Below are positions 1-11,930 of a stretch of 64,000 nucleotides of DNA, one piece after another (within the stretch, counting starts at the first letter, position 1; each line of letters begins with the position of its first letter). Position numbers and translations under genes: made by a program. The DNA is taken from contig NZ_SNXS01000016.1 of NCBI RefSeq assembly GCF_004362525.1, positions 1-64,000 on the forward strand, read 5' to 3'. Origin of the DNA: Roseateles toxinivorans (GTDB lineage Bacteria > Pseudomonadota > Gammaproteobacteria > Burkholderiales > Burkholderiaceae_C). Below the pieces are notes generated by a model. It searched no databases. It was not told the origin of the DNA and saw only the letters and a list, made by a program, of their open reading frames with translations.

Positions 1-27
1 GCAGAGATGAGACGAAAGGGGCTCACT

Positions 28-3234
<3,207 letters not shown>

Positions 3235-3245
3235 AGGTTTGTGTC

Positions 3246-4216
3246 CTAAGCTGTGCGGCGCGTCAGGTGAACCCCAGCAAGCATGCGGCGCACGGATCCG
3301 CCCGCCAGTTCGATGGATGAGACGGACAAGGGCAAGAGGGTTGCATGATGCCGAAGCTGTGCCCGTTGATCGTTGCTCAGGGCAGCTTTCGCGCGCGTGG
3401 AGATTGCCAGCAACGGCCCCGCCGATCCCGCGAGCTCCATCGCATTGCCGGCGAGCTCGCTAATCTGTTCCTCGCCAAGCACAATCAGTTCCCGACCGGA
3501 CTGACGAAGCCTCACTGCTATTTCGTCGCGACGCCGGATTTCAGGGATCAGGTCCAGGCCAACAATGGCAAATGCGGAGCCGATGCACATCAGGACATTG
3601 GTGTGATAAATCTCGCGACCAGCCGAGTCAGCCGATCCGAACGCCATGGGCTCGAAACCAAAGTGTGTGCAAAAGCGCTCCAGCGCCACAGCGTTGGCGC
3701 GGTTCGAGCGGGCGGGATACGCAACTCGCTCGACATGGTCCAGCACCATGGCGGCGGCACCTTCAAGGAATAGTCCATCGTCTCCAGCCCCTAGTAGTCG
3801 ATTACATCCTGCGCCTTGTATTGCGCTTTCAGCATCTCGATCACATCGCTGCGGCGCTCGCGCCTGCGGTTCGGCGTGTACATCGGATAGATCGCCACAT
3901 GCCCTCCAGCGTGGGTCGAAAACCAGTTGTTCGGGAAGACCGAGTCAGGCGTCTCGTTGGCCTGCATGTCCTCGAACAGATGCACTATCACTCCAGCATC
4001 TTCCAGTGCCGCGGCCGCGACGCTCACCTCGTCGTAGGCTCGCTTGGCGAGCAACCCAGTGGGCTCTTCGGAGCCGCTGCGCTGAAAGCTGTTGTCGGCG
4101 GCTGTCTGAGGATTCGGACAAAAGTGATGGGGGCGAATCATCACGACGGCATCGGGCGCCTGCACGCATCGCGGTCGCTTCCAAACGCCTGCGGATGTCT
4201 TGCTGGTGATGGTCAT
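3246..4216 (-). pseudogene. ctlX: Citrulline-utilisation hydrolase CtlX-like, frameshifted
   Basis: Member of the amidinotransferase/arginine deiminase-like fold related to CtlX. The N-terminal half (4216 to about 3795) contains VVMIRPHHFCPNPQTAADN, ETPDSVFPNNWFSTHAGGH and YPMYTPNRRRERR. The C-terminal half, in another frame (to 3246), contains DDGLFLEGAAAMVLDHVERV, YHTNVLMCIG (catalytic His and Cys region) and the ending SIELAGGSVRRMLAGVHLT. The frame change lies at about 3788-3803, just after DVIDY; a single indel restores one ~320-residue reading frame. The assigned start (MTITSKTS) is an inference; an upstream ATG at 4291 is less family-like. It lies between the aminotransferase remnant and aceE on the same strand, and all three are damaged. 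Confidence 0.85.
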
Positions 4217-4392
4217 TGGCGGCTTCCCTTGATCAATTGAAAGAGCATGCATGCACCGCCAAGTCGTCCAGCACGTGAGTTTCTTGGCCAAGACAAGTGC
4301 GCTGGCAGCAGCGAGGTTTCATGCCGCCGCAGCGGCACCACCATAGGCGGGTCGAGACGCGCATCAAACGCCCGCCAATAGCAGCCCGCTTG

Positions 4393-4945
4393 CTATGCGC
4401 TTTGTACGGTTGCTGTGTCGGCTTTGAACATCGCCTTGATACCACGTACAGCTTGGCGGATACACAGTTCGTTTTCGATCAGCGCGAAGCGCACGTAGTC
4501 ATCTCCGTGGTCTCCGAAGCCGATGCCGGGTGAAACGCAGACCCTAGCTTTGGCCAGCATCTGGCGGGCGAATTCCAATGATCCCAGCGCCCTGTAGGCC
4601 TCGGGGACCCGCGCCCAGATGTACATCGATGCCTTGGGGCATTCGACGTCCCAGCCGATTTCCTGCAGACCCCTGTAGAGAACATCGCGACGACGCTGTT
4701 ACTTGGCTGCGATGCCCTTGACGCATTACTTGTCGCCCTCGAGCGCCGCGATCGCCGCCATCTGCAAGGGCGTGAAGGTGCCGTAGTCGTGATAGCTCTT
4801 CATGCCCGCAAGTGCCGCCACCATGCTGGGGTTGCCGACCAAGAAACCGATGCGCCAGCCGGCCATGTTGTAGCTTTTGCCTAGAACTCGACCGCGATGC
4901 ACTTGGCGCTCGGCACTTTCAATGCGCGCAAAGCGGCGTTGGCCT
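4393..4945 (-). pseudogene. PLP aminotransferase remnant (AlaC-like C-terminal half)
   Basis: Only the C-terminal half of a fold-type I aminotransferase is recognisable. Reading leftward: [17 protein letters not shown], a frame break at about 4888, then [20 protein letters not shown] (contains the PLP Lys in [10 protein letters not shown]-type context) and [16 protein letters not shown]. Stop codons follow at 4726-4728 and 4699-4701, then [11 protein letters not shown], a further frame change, and [15 protein letters not shown] through [23 protein letters not shown]. At least two indels and two nonsense codons make it non-functional. The N-terminal half is absent: upstream of ~4950 I see no aminotransferase sequence. 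Confidence 0.8.
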
Positions 4946-5171
4946 GAGGCTGTGCTCGTGTCGGAAATCCTAGGGTTCAAAGTCAAGCACCGGCTGGAGG
5001 CCCAGCACCTGTGCAAAAAATTTCAGTTCGGCCTCGAGCGCTTGCTGAACGCCACGGAGCCACTCAAGCCATGTCCCTCCCCCTCGAAAGTGAGACAGCG
5101 CACCTGGCATGGGCGGCGCAGCCGGGCTCTGAGCGTGCCGGGCTGCGTCCACTGCTGCGTCAAACAAGGGT

Positions 5172-6749
5172 TCAGCGGGCTTCTGCGCGGCGCATGGTGT
5201 CGAAATTGTAGAAGGTCGGCTGAGAAAAGTTGTAGTTCACGCCGGCAATGTCGCTGCGCGCCGCACGCTGCCAATCGAGTTGGAACAGCACCACGGTAGG
5301 CATCTCGTCCAGCACGATGCGCTGGGCCTGCTGGTACAGGTCGACTCGCTCGGTCGGGTCCAGGCTGCGGTCGGCCTGAGTGATCAGCTTGTCGACGACG
5401 GCATTGCGGTAGCGCGGGAAATTGGCGCCGCCGATCATGGCCGAGTTGTAGACGAAGTTGAAGATGATCGACGGGTCGGGGAAGTCGAGGTTGATCGACT
5501 GTGTCGTGATGTCGAAGTCGCCCTTCATGATCTTGGTCCGCGCGGCGACGGAGATGCGCTCGATCACCACTTTCAGGCCGACCGCCTCGAGTTGGCTGCT
5601 GATGGCCAGCGCCAGCGGCGACGCGCCGCTGCCGTCACCCACCACCGTGAAGCGCAGCGGTGTGCCGGGCGCAACGCCGGCCTCGCGCAGCAGCGCACGC
5701 GCCGCCTGCGGGTCGTAGCGCGGCAGCGGCAGGCTGGCATCGTGGCCCGGCACACCTGCCGGCAGCACACCCCGCAGCAGGCTGGTGCGGCCACTGTAGA
5801 GCGCCTTGCCGATCAGTTCGCGATCGATGGCCAGTGAAATGGCGCGGCGCACGCGCACGTCGCGCAACAGCGGCCGCTCGTTGTTCAGGTGCAGGAAGCT
5901 GACCGTGGGCGACAGGCCGGTGACGACCTGCACGCCCGGCTGCGCAGCCATCCAGTCGTCGACCGTGCCCGAGACCGGGTCGACGATGTCGATCGCGCCC
6001 TTGGCGAGCTGGATCGCGCGCGTGGCGTCGTCCTTCACGATCAGGAAGCTCACTTCCTTGAAGTACTCGGGCTGCCGGTCGGCGTGCGGGTTCAGTTCCA
6101 GCATGACCTGCTGCCCCTTCTCGAAGCGCGCCACACGGTATGGGCCGCTGCCGGCCGTGTGCGTGGCGAGCCAGCGGCTGCCGAGGTCGCTGCCGTGGGC
6201 CTGCGCCATCACCTTCGGATTGACGATGCTGGCCGTCGGCACCGCCAGCACCTGCAGGAAGAAGGGCACCGGCGTTCGCAGCGTGAAGCGCACCTCGTGC
6301 GGCGCCGGCGCCCCGACACTGCGCAGGAAGAACAGGAACTGCGCCGGCGGCGCCTTCAACTTCAGCGTACGCTCGAACGAGAACTTGACCGCTTCGGCGG
6401 TGACCTCGCTGCCGTCGTCGAAGCGGTGGCCCGGGCGCAGGAAGAAGGTCCACTGCAGCCCGTCAGCCGAGGTCTCCCAGCGCTCAGCCAGCTGGCCCAG
6501 CATGCGCCCGGTGGGCCGGCCGTCGGCCACTTCGGCGACCACCAGCTTCTCGTAGGCCAGGTTCATCGCCAGCTGGTTGGCCGACACGAAGGTGGCGGCC
6601 GGGTCGAGCGACGTGATGTCGCGGCCGACCGCCATCGTCACGCGCTGCGGGTCGCGCGGGATGTCGGAGACATCGCAGGCCGTCAGTGCCAGCGCCAGCG
6701 CCAGCGCCAGCCCGACCGCCCTGACCACGGCCGGCGCCGAGCGCCTCAC
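5172..6749 (-). CDS. Peptide ABC transporter substrate-binding lipoprotein (family 5)
   Basis: Periplasmic solute-binding protein of the oligo/dipeptide family (SBP_bac_5), 525 residues. The N-terminus has a hydrophobic alanine/leucine segment ending in a lipobox (LTAC), predicting a lipoprotein anchored by Cys. The core has LDPAATFVSANQLAMNLAYE, a strand usual at the start of this fold, and DPSIIFNFVYNSAMIGGANFPRY near the C-terminus. The GTG start is chosen because it overlaps the stop of the C26 hydrolase by 4 nt (GTGA) and gives a complete signal peptide. It is last in the leftward ECF-receptor-M81-C26 operon; its likely permeases (17938-19809) and ATPases (11931-13752) lie in two other operons. 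The (GCCAGC)n repeat near 6688-6711 encodes the Ala-Leu signal segment. Confidence 0.9.
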   Translation of the reverse strand: MRRSAPAVVRAVGLALALALALTACDVSDIPRDPQRVTMAVGRDITSLDPAATFVSANQLAMNLAYEKLVVAEVADGRPTGRMLGQLAERWETSADGLQWTFFLRPGHRFDDGSEVTAEAVKFSFERTLKLKAPPAQFLFFLRSVGAPAPHEVRFTLRTPVPFFLQVLAVPTASIVNPKVMAQAHGSDLGSRWLATHTAGSGPYRVARFEKGQQVMLELNPHADRQPEYFKEVSFLIVKDDATRAIQLAKGAIDIVDPVSGTVDDWMAAQPGVQVVTGLSPTVSFLHLNNERPLLRDVRVRRAISLAIDRELIGKALYSGRTSLLRGVLPAGVPGHDASLPLPRYDPQAARALLREAGVAPGTPLRFTVVGDGSGASPLALAISSQLEAVGLKVVIERISVAARTKIMKGDFDITTQSINLDFPDPSIIFNFVYNSAMIGGANFPRYRNAVVDKLITQADRSLDPTERVDLYQQAQRIVLDEMPTVVLFQLDWQRAARSDIAGVNYNFSQPTFYNFDTMRRAEAR

Positions 6750-7459
6750 GCCGCGCTCGCCCGTACGAAGGCCTGCATCAGCCGCCGCTCGGGCTCGCTG
6801 AGCAGAAACTCCGGGTGCCACTGGGTGCCGATGCAGAAGCGCTGGCCGGGCACCTCGATGGCCTCGACCACGCCGTCGTCGGACCAGGCGCTGACCACCG
6901 CGCCGGCGCCGGCCGCAAGCACGCCCTGGCGGTGGCGCGTGTTGACGTCGAAGGATGAGGCACCGGTGACGGCGGCCAGCCGGGTACCCGGCACGACCTG
7001 CACCGGATGCACGGTCTGCGTGTAGCTGGGGCCGCTGTGGCGCGACCACTCGGCGCGCACATCGCCGAGCGTGACGACCAGGTCGCCCCCGGTCACCATG
7101 TTCAGGGTCTGGAAGCCGCCACACACCGCCAGCACGGCCAGGTCGCGCTCGATCGCGCGGCGCAGCAAGGCGGCCTCGAAGCGAGTGCGGCGCTCCTTCT
7201 CGGGCGGCTCGGTGCCGTCGTGGCGGAACAGGCCAGGCACCTGGAACTGGTAGCCGCCGCCGGTGACGAGCAGGCCGTCGAGGAGGTTCAGATAGGCGTC
7301 GATGTCATCGGCCTCGTGGGGCAAGAGGACTGCGGTGGCACCGGCCTCGCGCAGCCCGTCGACGTTGCGCGCGTCGACGAAATAGAAGTCGCGCGGGGGG
7401 CTGCCTTCGGGGCAGAATTCGATGTCGGGCGTGACGCCGATGACGGGTCTCTTGTTCAT
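6746..7459 (-). CDS. Gamma-glutamyl-gamma-aminobutyrate hydrolase-like (peptidase C26)
   Basis: Class I glutamine-amidotransferase-like hydrolase of peptidase family C26 (PuuD-like), 237 residues, typical length. These enzymes cleave gamma-glutamyl amide bonds. The nucleophile is Cys113 in AVCGGFQ, and the His/Glu pair is His215/Glu217 in TQWHPEF. The N-terminus (RPVIGVTPD) and DGLLVTGGGYQ match the family. The ATG at 7459 overlaps the stop of the upstream M81 gene (ATGA), supporting this start over an in-frame one 30 nt upstream. Placement between an M81 peptidase and a peptide-binding protein suggests it opens gamma-linked glutamyl bonds in imported or partly degraded peptides. That substrate is inferred. 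Confidence 0.9.
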   Translation of the reverse strand: MNKRPVIGVTPDIEFCPEGSPPRDFYFVDARNVDGLREAGATAVLLPHEADDIDAYLNLLDGLLVTGGGYQFQVPGLFRHDGTEPPEKERRTRFEAALLRRAIERDLAVLAVCGGFQTLNMVTGGDLVVTLGDVRAEWSRHSGPSYTQTVHPVQVVPGTRLAAVTGASSFDVNTRHRQGVLAAGAGAVVSAWSDDGVVEAIEVPGQRFCIGTQWHPEFLLSEPERRLMQAFVRASAA

Positions 7460-8907
7460 GACAACGTGAAGTCCTTGTCCAGTGGCCACAGCGGGCGCTG
7501 CACATGGCGCAGGCCCTCCTGTCCGCTCGATGTCTGGCGTGATGGTAGGCGCAGCATAAACACGCGCTCGGTGATGGCGTCGAAACCCAGGTGGAACTGC
7601 TGCGAGGACTTCAACACGATGAAGCGGTGCGCGGCGCAGTCGATGCCCAGGCCGCTGAACAGGCTCGGGTCGTAGGCCTGGTCGCGCACGCTGACCAGCA
7701 CCAGCGTGATGCCGTCGAACGAGATCGCCGCCGCGTCGCCCAGCGGCGCGTCGGTGCCGCCGATGCGCTGGTGGTGCTGGCGCTTGAGCGCCAGCACCTC
7801 GGCCTGCACGTCCAGTGGCCAGCCCGAGTCAGGCCCGACCTTGCCGCCCACCCGCAGCCGCAGCCTTGCGCCGACACCGGCTTCGAAGCAGAAGCGCGCC
7901 GCGATCGGGTCCCACAGCGGGCCGGCGCAGACCTCGGTGACGCGGCGCTCCAGCAGCAGGCGCAGCAGTTCGGTATTGTCACCGGCGGCGCCAGCGCCGG
8001 GGTTGTCGTCGGCATCGACCAGGATCAGCGGGCGCTCGGTGCTGTCCAGCGCCTGGGCCAGCGTGTTGATCATGGCGGGCCGCGACGAACGCAACTGCTC
8101 GCGCAGGTCGAACAGCCGGTGCCCGAACTCGCGCGCAGTGCGCTCTGCCAGCGGCGCGTCGTCGTCGGTGACGACGAGGATCTGAGCGCCCATCTCGGGC
8201 ACGTCGCCGCGCGGAAAGCCGTGCACGACCGAGATCGACAGCACGGTGCCCGCTTCGCGCTCGCGCACCGCCTGCAGCAGGCCGCGCACCGGCTCCACCC
8301 GGGTCGGCAGCGCCGCGAGCATGTGGCAGTGGAAGGCCCGCATCACCGGGCGGATGGTGCCCTTCCGTGTACGCTCCAGCAGCTCGAGCAGCTGTTCGCC
8401 GCACTCGACGTAGTCGGTGTGCGGGTACTCCTTGAAGAAAACCAGCACGTCGGCCGCGTCCTGCATTTGCTGCGTCAGGTGGGCGTGGCAGTCGAGCTCG
8501 GCGCCGACCGCCACATCAGGGCCGACCAGCGCGCGCACCTGGGCCAGCAGGTCACCCTCGCAGTCATCCATACGGTCGGCCACCATCGCGCCGTGCAGCC
8601 CCAGCGCGACGATGTCCACCGGCAGCGCCGCGCGCAGCTGGTCCAGGATCTCGTCGCGCAGGGCCTCGTACACGGGCTGCGGCACCGGCCCGCCCGGCAT
8701 CGCATAGGCACAAGTGCCCTCGACCACCGACCAGCCCCGCTCGCGCGCGCGGCGGCGGCAGGCCCACAGCGCACCTGTGGCCTCGGTGGGCTGGTCGGGG
8801 TGTTCGCCGGGCCGCCATAGCATGGTGTCAGCGAAGGCCTGCCAGCCGGTCGGTATCGGCGAGCCGGTGTCGGTCTCGGTGCCTAAGGTGGCGGTGAACA
8901 CCCGCAT
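7456..8907 (-). CDS. M81 family metallopeptidase (MlrC/microcystinase-C type), copy 1
   Basis: Zinc peptidase family M81, whose characterised member MlrC cleaves linearised microcystin. 483 residues. The N-terminus MRVFTATLGTETDTGSPIPT is typical (GTETDT/NTFSP signature). The metal-site regions ALGLHGAMVADRMDDCEGD, GAELDCHAHLTQQM and FKEYPHTDYVECGEQL carry the conserved Asp/His residues; DNPGAGAAGDNTELL and the C-terminal DQAYDPSLFSGLGID region are also conserved. The start at 8907 has AGAGGA 6 nt upstream; an upstream in-frame ATG at 8925 lacks this. It lies 24 bp downstream of the TonB receptor and overlaps the C26 gene by 4 nt. A second M81 gene is at 16095. Substrate unknown. Confidence 0.93.
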   Translation of the reverse strand: MRVFTATLGTETDTGSPIPTGWQAFADTMLWRPGEHPDQPTEATGALWACRRRARERGWSVVEGTCAYAMPGGPVPQPVYEALRDEILDQLRAALPVDIVALGLHGAMVADRMDDCEGDLLAQVRALVGPDVAVGAELDCHAHLTQQMQDAADVLVFFKEYPHTDYVECGEQLLELLERTRKGTIRPVMRAFHCHMLAALPTRVEPVRGLLQAVREREAGTVLSISVVHGFPRGDVPEMGAQILVVTDDDAPLAERTAREFGHRLFDLREQLRSSRPAMINTLAQALDSTERPLILVDADDNPGAGAAGDNTELLRLLLERRVTEVCAGPLWDPIAARFCFEAGVGARLRLRVGGKVGPDSGWPLDVQAEVLALKRQHHQRIGGTDAPLGDAAAISFDGITLVLVSVRDQAYDPSLFSGLGIDCAAHRFIVLKSSQQFHLGFDAITERVFMLRLPSRQTSSGQEGLRHVQRPLWPLDKDFTLS

Positions 8908-8931
8908 ACAAGTCCTCTTTGGCAAGAACGG

Positions 8932-11169
8932 TCAGAACGCCAGGGTGCCGACGATGCCAAAGGCTCGCGGCCGGCCGTAGCTGACGGTTTGATTGGTGCC
9001 CGCGCCGACCGGCGCAGCAAAGCCGGCCGAACCTTGCGCGACGATGTAGCGCTTGTCGAACAAGTTGTTCGAGTACAGCGTGACTTCCCAGCGCCCGCTC
9101 TCGCTGGCTAGGCTGACGCGGGCGCCGAACAGGTCGTAGCCCGGCACCCGGTCCGTGGCCAGGTTCTCGCGCCCGGTGAAGTAGCCATCGGTGTGCCTGG
9201 CGTCGACGCGCAGCGTCAGCGCGCCGATGGCCAGCGGCAGCGTGTAGGCCACCGAAGCGTTGGAAGTCAGCCGCGGCGCGTTGTTCAGCTTGTTGCCGTT
9301 GAAGCTGACCGGCGCGCCGCTGCGCGTGTCAACGTAGTCGGTGTACTTGGCATCGGCGTAGCCGACGCCGCCCGACAGGCGCAGCCCGCTCACCGGCCTC
9401 ATCGTCGCCTCGAGCTCGAAGCCCTGGCTACGCGCCTTGCCGCCATTGGTCACGATACCCACGACCGCGCCGCCGCCGCCCAGCACCGCCACCTGCTGGG
9501 TGACCTGGATGTCGTCGTAGTCCATGCGGTACACGGCGGCGCCGAGGTTGAGGTTGCCGCCCATCAGTGAGCCCTTGGCGCCGATTTCATAGTTGGCCAT
9601 GCTCTCGTCGGTGAAGCGCGTCTGCCTGAAGTTCGTCGGCCCACCGGCGGTGATGTTGTCGACGTTCCAGCCGCCGCTGCGGAAGCCCTTGCTGTAGGTG
9701 GCGTAGACGATCGCATCGCGGTCCAGCCGCCAACGCGCGCTGACCAGTGGCGTCACGTTGTTGGTACTCAGGCTGTCGTGCTCGAGCGGGATCGACGAGC
9801 CTAGGAAGGCCGGAAAGGTAACCACCTGCTGGTAGGCCAGGTCCTTCTTTTCGCGCGTGTAGCGCAGGCCGCCGGTCAGCGTCAGGCTCTTGCTGACGTT
9901 CCAGTCGACATTGCCGAACACGGCGGCGGTCTTGGAGTTGATGTCGCCGAAGGTATTGCCGGTGGTCGAACGGATCGGCGCGAACACCGGCGCTGCCGGG
10001 CCAAAGGTGCTCTTCGAACTGCCTTTGGCCTTCTGTTCGTAGAGATAGACGCCGGCCACGAAGTCCACGGCCGACTTGCCGGTGCTGGCAATGCGGAACT
10101 CCTGGCTCCACTGTTCCTGGCTCGAGGTGTTCGCCGATGCCACGATGTTGATTGGCCCGGCATCGGTGTCGCTGGTGCGATTGGTGTCGACCTTGCGGAC
10201 GCTGGTGATGGAGGTCAGCGCCAACCCGTTGCCGAAGTCGTAGTTGACGATGCCACCGACCCCCTGCACCGTGCGATTGGCCAGTGCCTGCAGGTCGACG
10301 TTGGAACTGAAATCATCGCTGCCGGCCACGAAGCCGTAGCCCGAGACGATGTGCGACGACGGCGCCACCGACTTGTCCTTCAGGTAGTCGGCGGCGATGG
10401 TGATTTCGAGATTCGCGCTCGGCTTGAGCAGCACCTTGGCGCGCGCGCTGCTCATGTCCTCGTCGCCAGCGCGGCTGCCGGTGGCCAGGTTGTTCATGTA
10501 GCCATCGCGCTTGCCCGAATACACGGCCAAGCTGCCGCGCACCGCCTCGGAGCCCAACGGGGCGCTGACGTAGCCGCTCAGCCGGCGCAGGTTATCGGTG
10601 CCCAGGTCGACGCTGGCACTGCCTTCCAAGCGCTTGGAAGGCTCGCGCGTGACGACGCTGATCGCACCCGCTATCGAGTTCTTGCCGAACAGCGTGCCTT
10701 GCGGCCCGCGCAAGAACTCGACCCGTTCGATGTCGAAGGTCTCAAGGTTGAAGGCGGCACTGCGGCCCATGTAGATGCCGTCGACGTAGACACCGACGCC
10801 GCTGTCGAAGCCGATGTTCGAGCGGTTCTGGCTCTGCACGCCGCGTACCGAGAAGCTGGGCAGCGCGTTGTTCTCGGGGCCGAGGAAGACGACGTTGGGC
10901 ACCGCAGCCTCGGACAGGCGAATCGCACCGCGGTCGGCCAGCTCGTCCCCGCTGAGCACGCTGATCGACAGCGGGACGTCGATGGCGCGTTCGGTGCGTT
11001 TGCGCGCGGTGATCGTTATCTGCGGCAGCACGGCGTCGGGTTGCACTTGCACTTGCGTTTGCGCCAGCGCGGGGCTGCTAGCGCCACCCGCCATCAGCAG
11101 GAAGATGGTCCCGAAAGTGACCCCCATCGCGGCGGCCAAGGGGGTTTGGGTGAATTCGCTCTGCTTCAT
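8932..11169 (-). CDS. TonB-dependent outer-membrane receptor
   Basis: TonB-dependent receptor of 745 residues: signal peptide ending near ALAQ (about residue 36), TonB-box-like ITITARKRTERAIDVPLSIS, plug domain with SFSVRGVQSQNRSNIGFDSG, VGVYVDGIYMGR and VEFLRGPQGTLFGKNSIAGA, then a ~22-strand barrel ending in Phe (GIVGTLAF), which suits BAM recognition. GGAGAA precedes the ATG. It lies directly after an ECF sigma gene and before M81 peptidase, C26 hydrolase and peptide-binding protein, so its cargo is more likely the substrate of these hydrolases than a siderophore. The family (CirA/IroN-like annotation) cannot fix the ligand. Confidence 0.93.
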   Translation of the reverse strand: MKQSEFTQTPLAAAMGVTFGTIFLLMAGGASSPALAQTQVQVQPDAVLPQITITARKRTERAIDVPLSISVLSGDELADRGAIRLSEAAVPNVVFLGPENNALPSFSVRGVQSQNRSNIGFDSGVGVYVDGIYMGRSAAFNLETFDIERVEFLRGPQGTLFGKNSIAGAISVVTREPSKRLEGSASVDLGTDNLRRLSGYVSAPLGSEAVRGSLAVYSGKRDGYMNNLATGSRAGDEDMSSARAKVLLKPSANLEITIAADYLKDKSVAPSSHIVSGYGFVAGSDDFSSNVDLQALANRTVQGVGGIVNYDFGNGLALTSITSVRKVDTNRTSDTDAGPINIVASANTSSQEQWSQEFRIASTGKSAVDFVAGVYLYEQKAKGSSKSTFGPAAPVFAPIRSTTGNTFGDINSKTAAVFGNVDWNVSKSLTLTGGLRYTREKKDLAYQQVVTFPAFLGSSIPLEHDSLSTNNVTPLVSARWRLDRDAIVYATYSKGFRSGGWNVDNITAGGPTNFRQTRFTDESMANYEIGAKGSLMGGNLNLGAAVYRMDYDDIQVTQQVAVLGGGGAVVGIVTNGGKARSQGFELEATMRPVSGLRLSGGVGYADAKYTDYVDTRSGAPVSFNGNKLNNAPRLTSNASVAYTLPLAIGALTLRVDARHTDGYFTGRENLATDRVPGYDLFGARVSLASESGRWEVTLYSNNLFDKRYIVAQGSAGFAAPVGAGTNQTVSYGRPRAFGIVGTLAF

Positions 11170-11190
11170 GGGTTCTCCGGTTAGTCGGCT

Positions 11191-11796
11191 TCAGGCCGCG
11201 ATGTAGAAGGGTGTGCAGACTTGTCGGGCGCGCTGCATGCACCGCTCGACCGTGCGCGTGGTCACGCCCAGGCGGTCGGCGATCTCGGGGTGCGTCAGGT
11301 CCTGCAGGCAGCTCATCTCGACCACCTGCGCCGTGCGCGGGCCGTCGGCCTGCAGCGCTTGAGCGATCTGGCCCATGGCACGACGCCAGTGCACCTGGCT
11401 CTCCACCGACGGGCTGGGCTGCGCCACATCGACGTCGTCCAGCGGGCCGTGCAAGTGCACCTGCCGGAAGCTGTCGCGCCGCACGCGGTCGATCACCAGA
11501 TGCTCGGCAGTGCGGAAGAGATAGGCGCGCGGGTTGATATCGAGCTTGGACGGGTCGGGCAGTTGCGCGATGCGCAGGAACACTTCTTGCACGGTGTCGG
11601 CGATGTCGTCCTCGTTGCGCAGGAACCGACCCAGGAAGGATCGCAGCGGCCGCTGGTGCGCAGCGAAGGTCTCCGCGATGTAGCGCTCCCGTTCCGCACC
11701 GCGGCCCGGGCCGTCCAGCCCACGCAGCGCAGGTAGCGCGCCGGACGGGCCGCCGTCGGAGTCGGCAAGGGCTTGGGCATTGGACGGTTCGAACAT
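11191..11796 (-). CDS. ECF RNA polymerase sigma factor (FecI-like)
   Basis: Sigma-70 family, ECF subfamily, about 201 residues with the chosen start. Region 2 is RPLRSFLGRFLRNEDDIADT followed by VQEVFLRIAQ; region 4 is a helix-turn-helix LTHPEIADRLGVTTRTVERC. FecI-type sigmas normally have a FecR anti-sigma partner and act on an adjacent TonB-receptor promoter. Here the receptor follows directly (21 bp) but no FecR is present in the window, so control may be through the promoter operator at 11897-11916 instead. The reading frame is open from 11916, but an ATG at 11796 (MFEPSNAQ) is more family-like. Confidence 0.85.
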   Translation of the reverse strand: MFEPSNAQALADSDGGPSGALPALRGLDGPGRGAERERYIAETFAAHQRPLRSFLGRFLRNEDDIADTVQEVFLRIAQLPDPSKLDINPRAYLFRTAEHLVIDRVRRDSFRQVHLHGPLDDVDVAQPSPSVESQVHWRRAMGQIAQALQADGPRTAQVVEMSCLQDLTHPEIADRLGVTTRTVERCMQRARQVCTPFYIAA

Positions 11797-11896
11797 GGTT
11801 GGAGGTCCCTCAAAGCAGCTGACTAGCCCGCCCGCCGTGCCGTCGAAACCTTTGCGGGGAACGAGGCTTTGGCGATGCGATGGCCTTATGCTATGA

Positions 11897-11916
11897 TTGA
11901 ACGACCGTTCGGTCAA
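11897..11916. promoter_or_regulatory. Imperfect palindrome, putative TetR operator (copy 1)
   Basis: TTGAACGACCGTTCGGTCAA is a 20-nt imperfect inverted repeat (16 of 20 positions symmetric) in the divergent gap between the ECF/receptor operon and the ABC ATPase operon. It shares TTGAACGAYCGTT with a palindrome next to the TetR gene at 35887-35902. It lies 15 nt upstream of the ATPase start, which would allow repression of the rightward operon and possibly both. Binding is inferred. Confidence 0.55.
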
Positions 11917-11930
11917 TAGATAATCAACTC

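Noticed and set aside
6688-6711. GCCAGC tandem repeat as a regulatory or phase-variable repeat
   Set aside because: It encodes the Ala-Leu run of the lipoprotein signal; length changes in hexamers would keep the frame. It is noted in the gene entry only.
5889-7025. Long plus-strand open frame over the binding protein and C26 gene
   Set aside because: Antisense to two clear genes; Arg/Gln-rich shadow translation without a family match.
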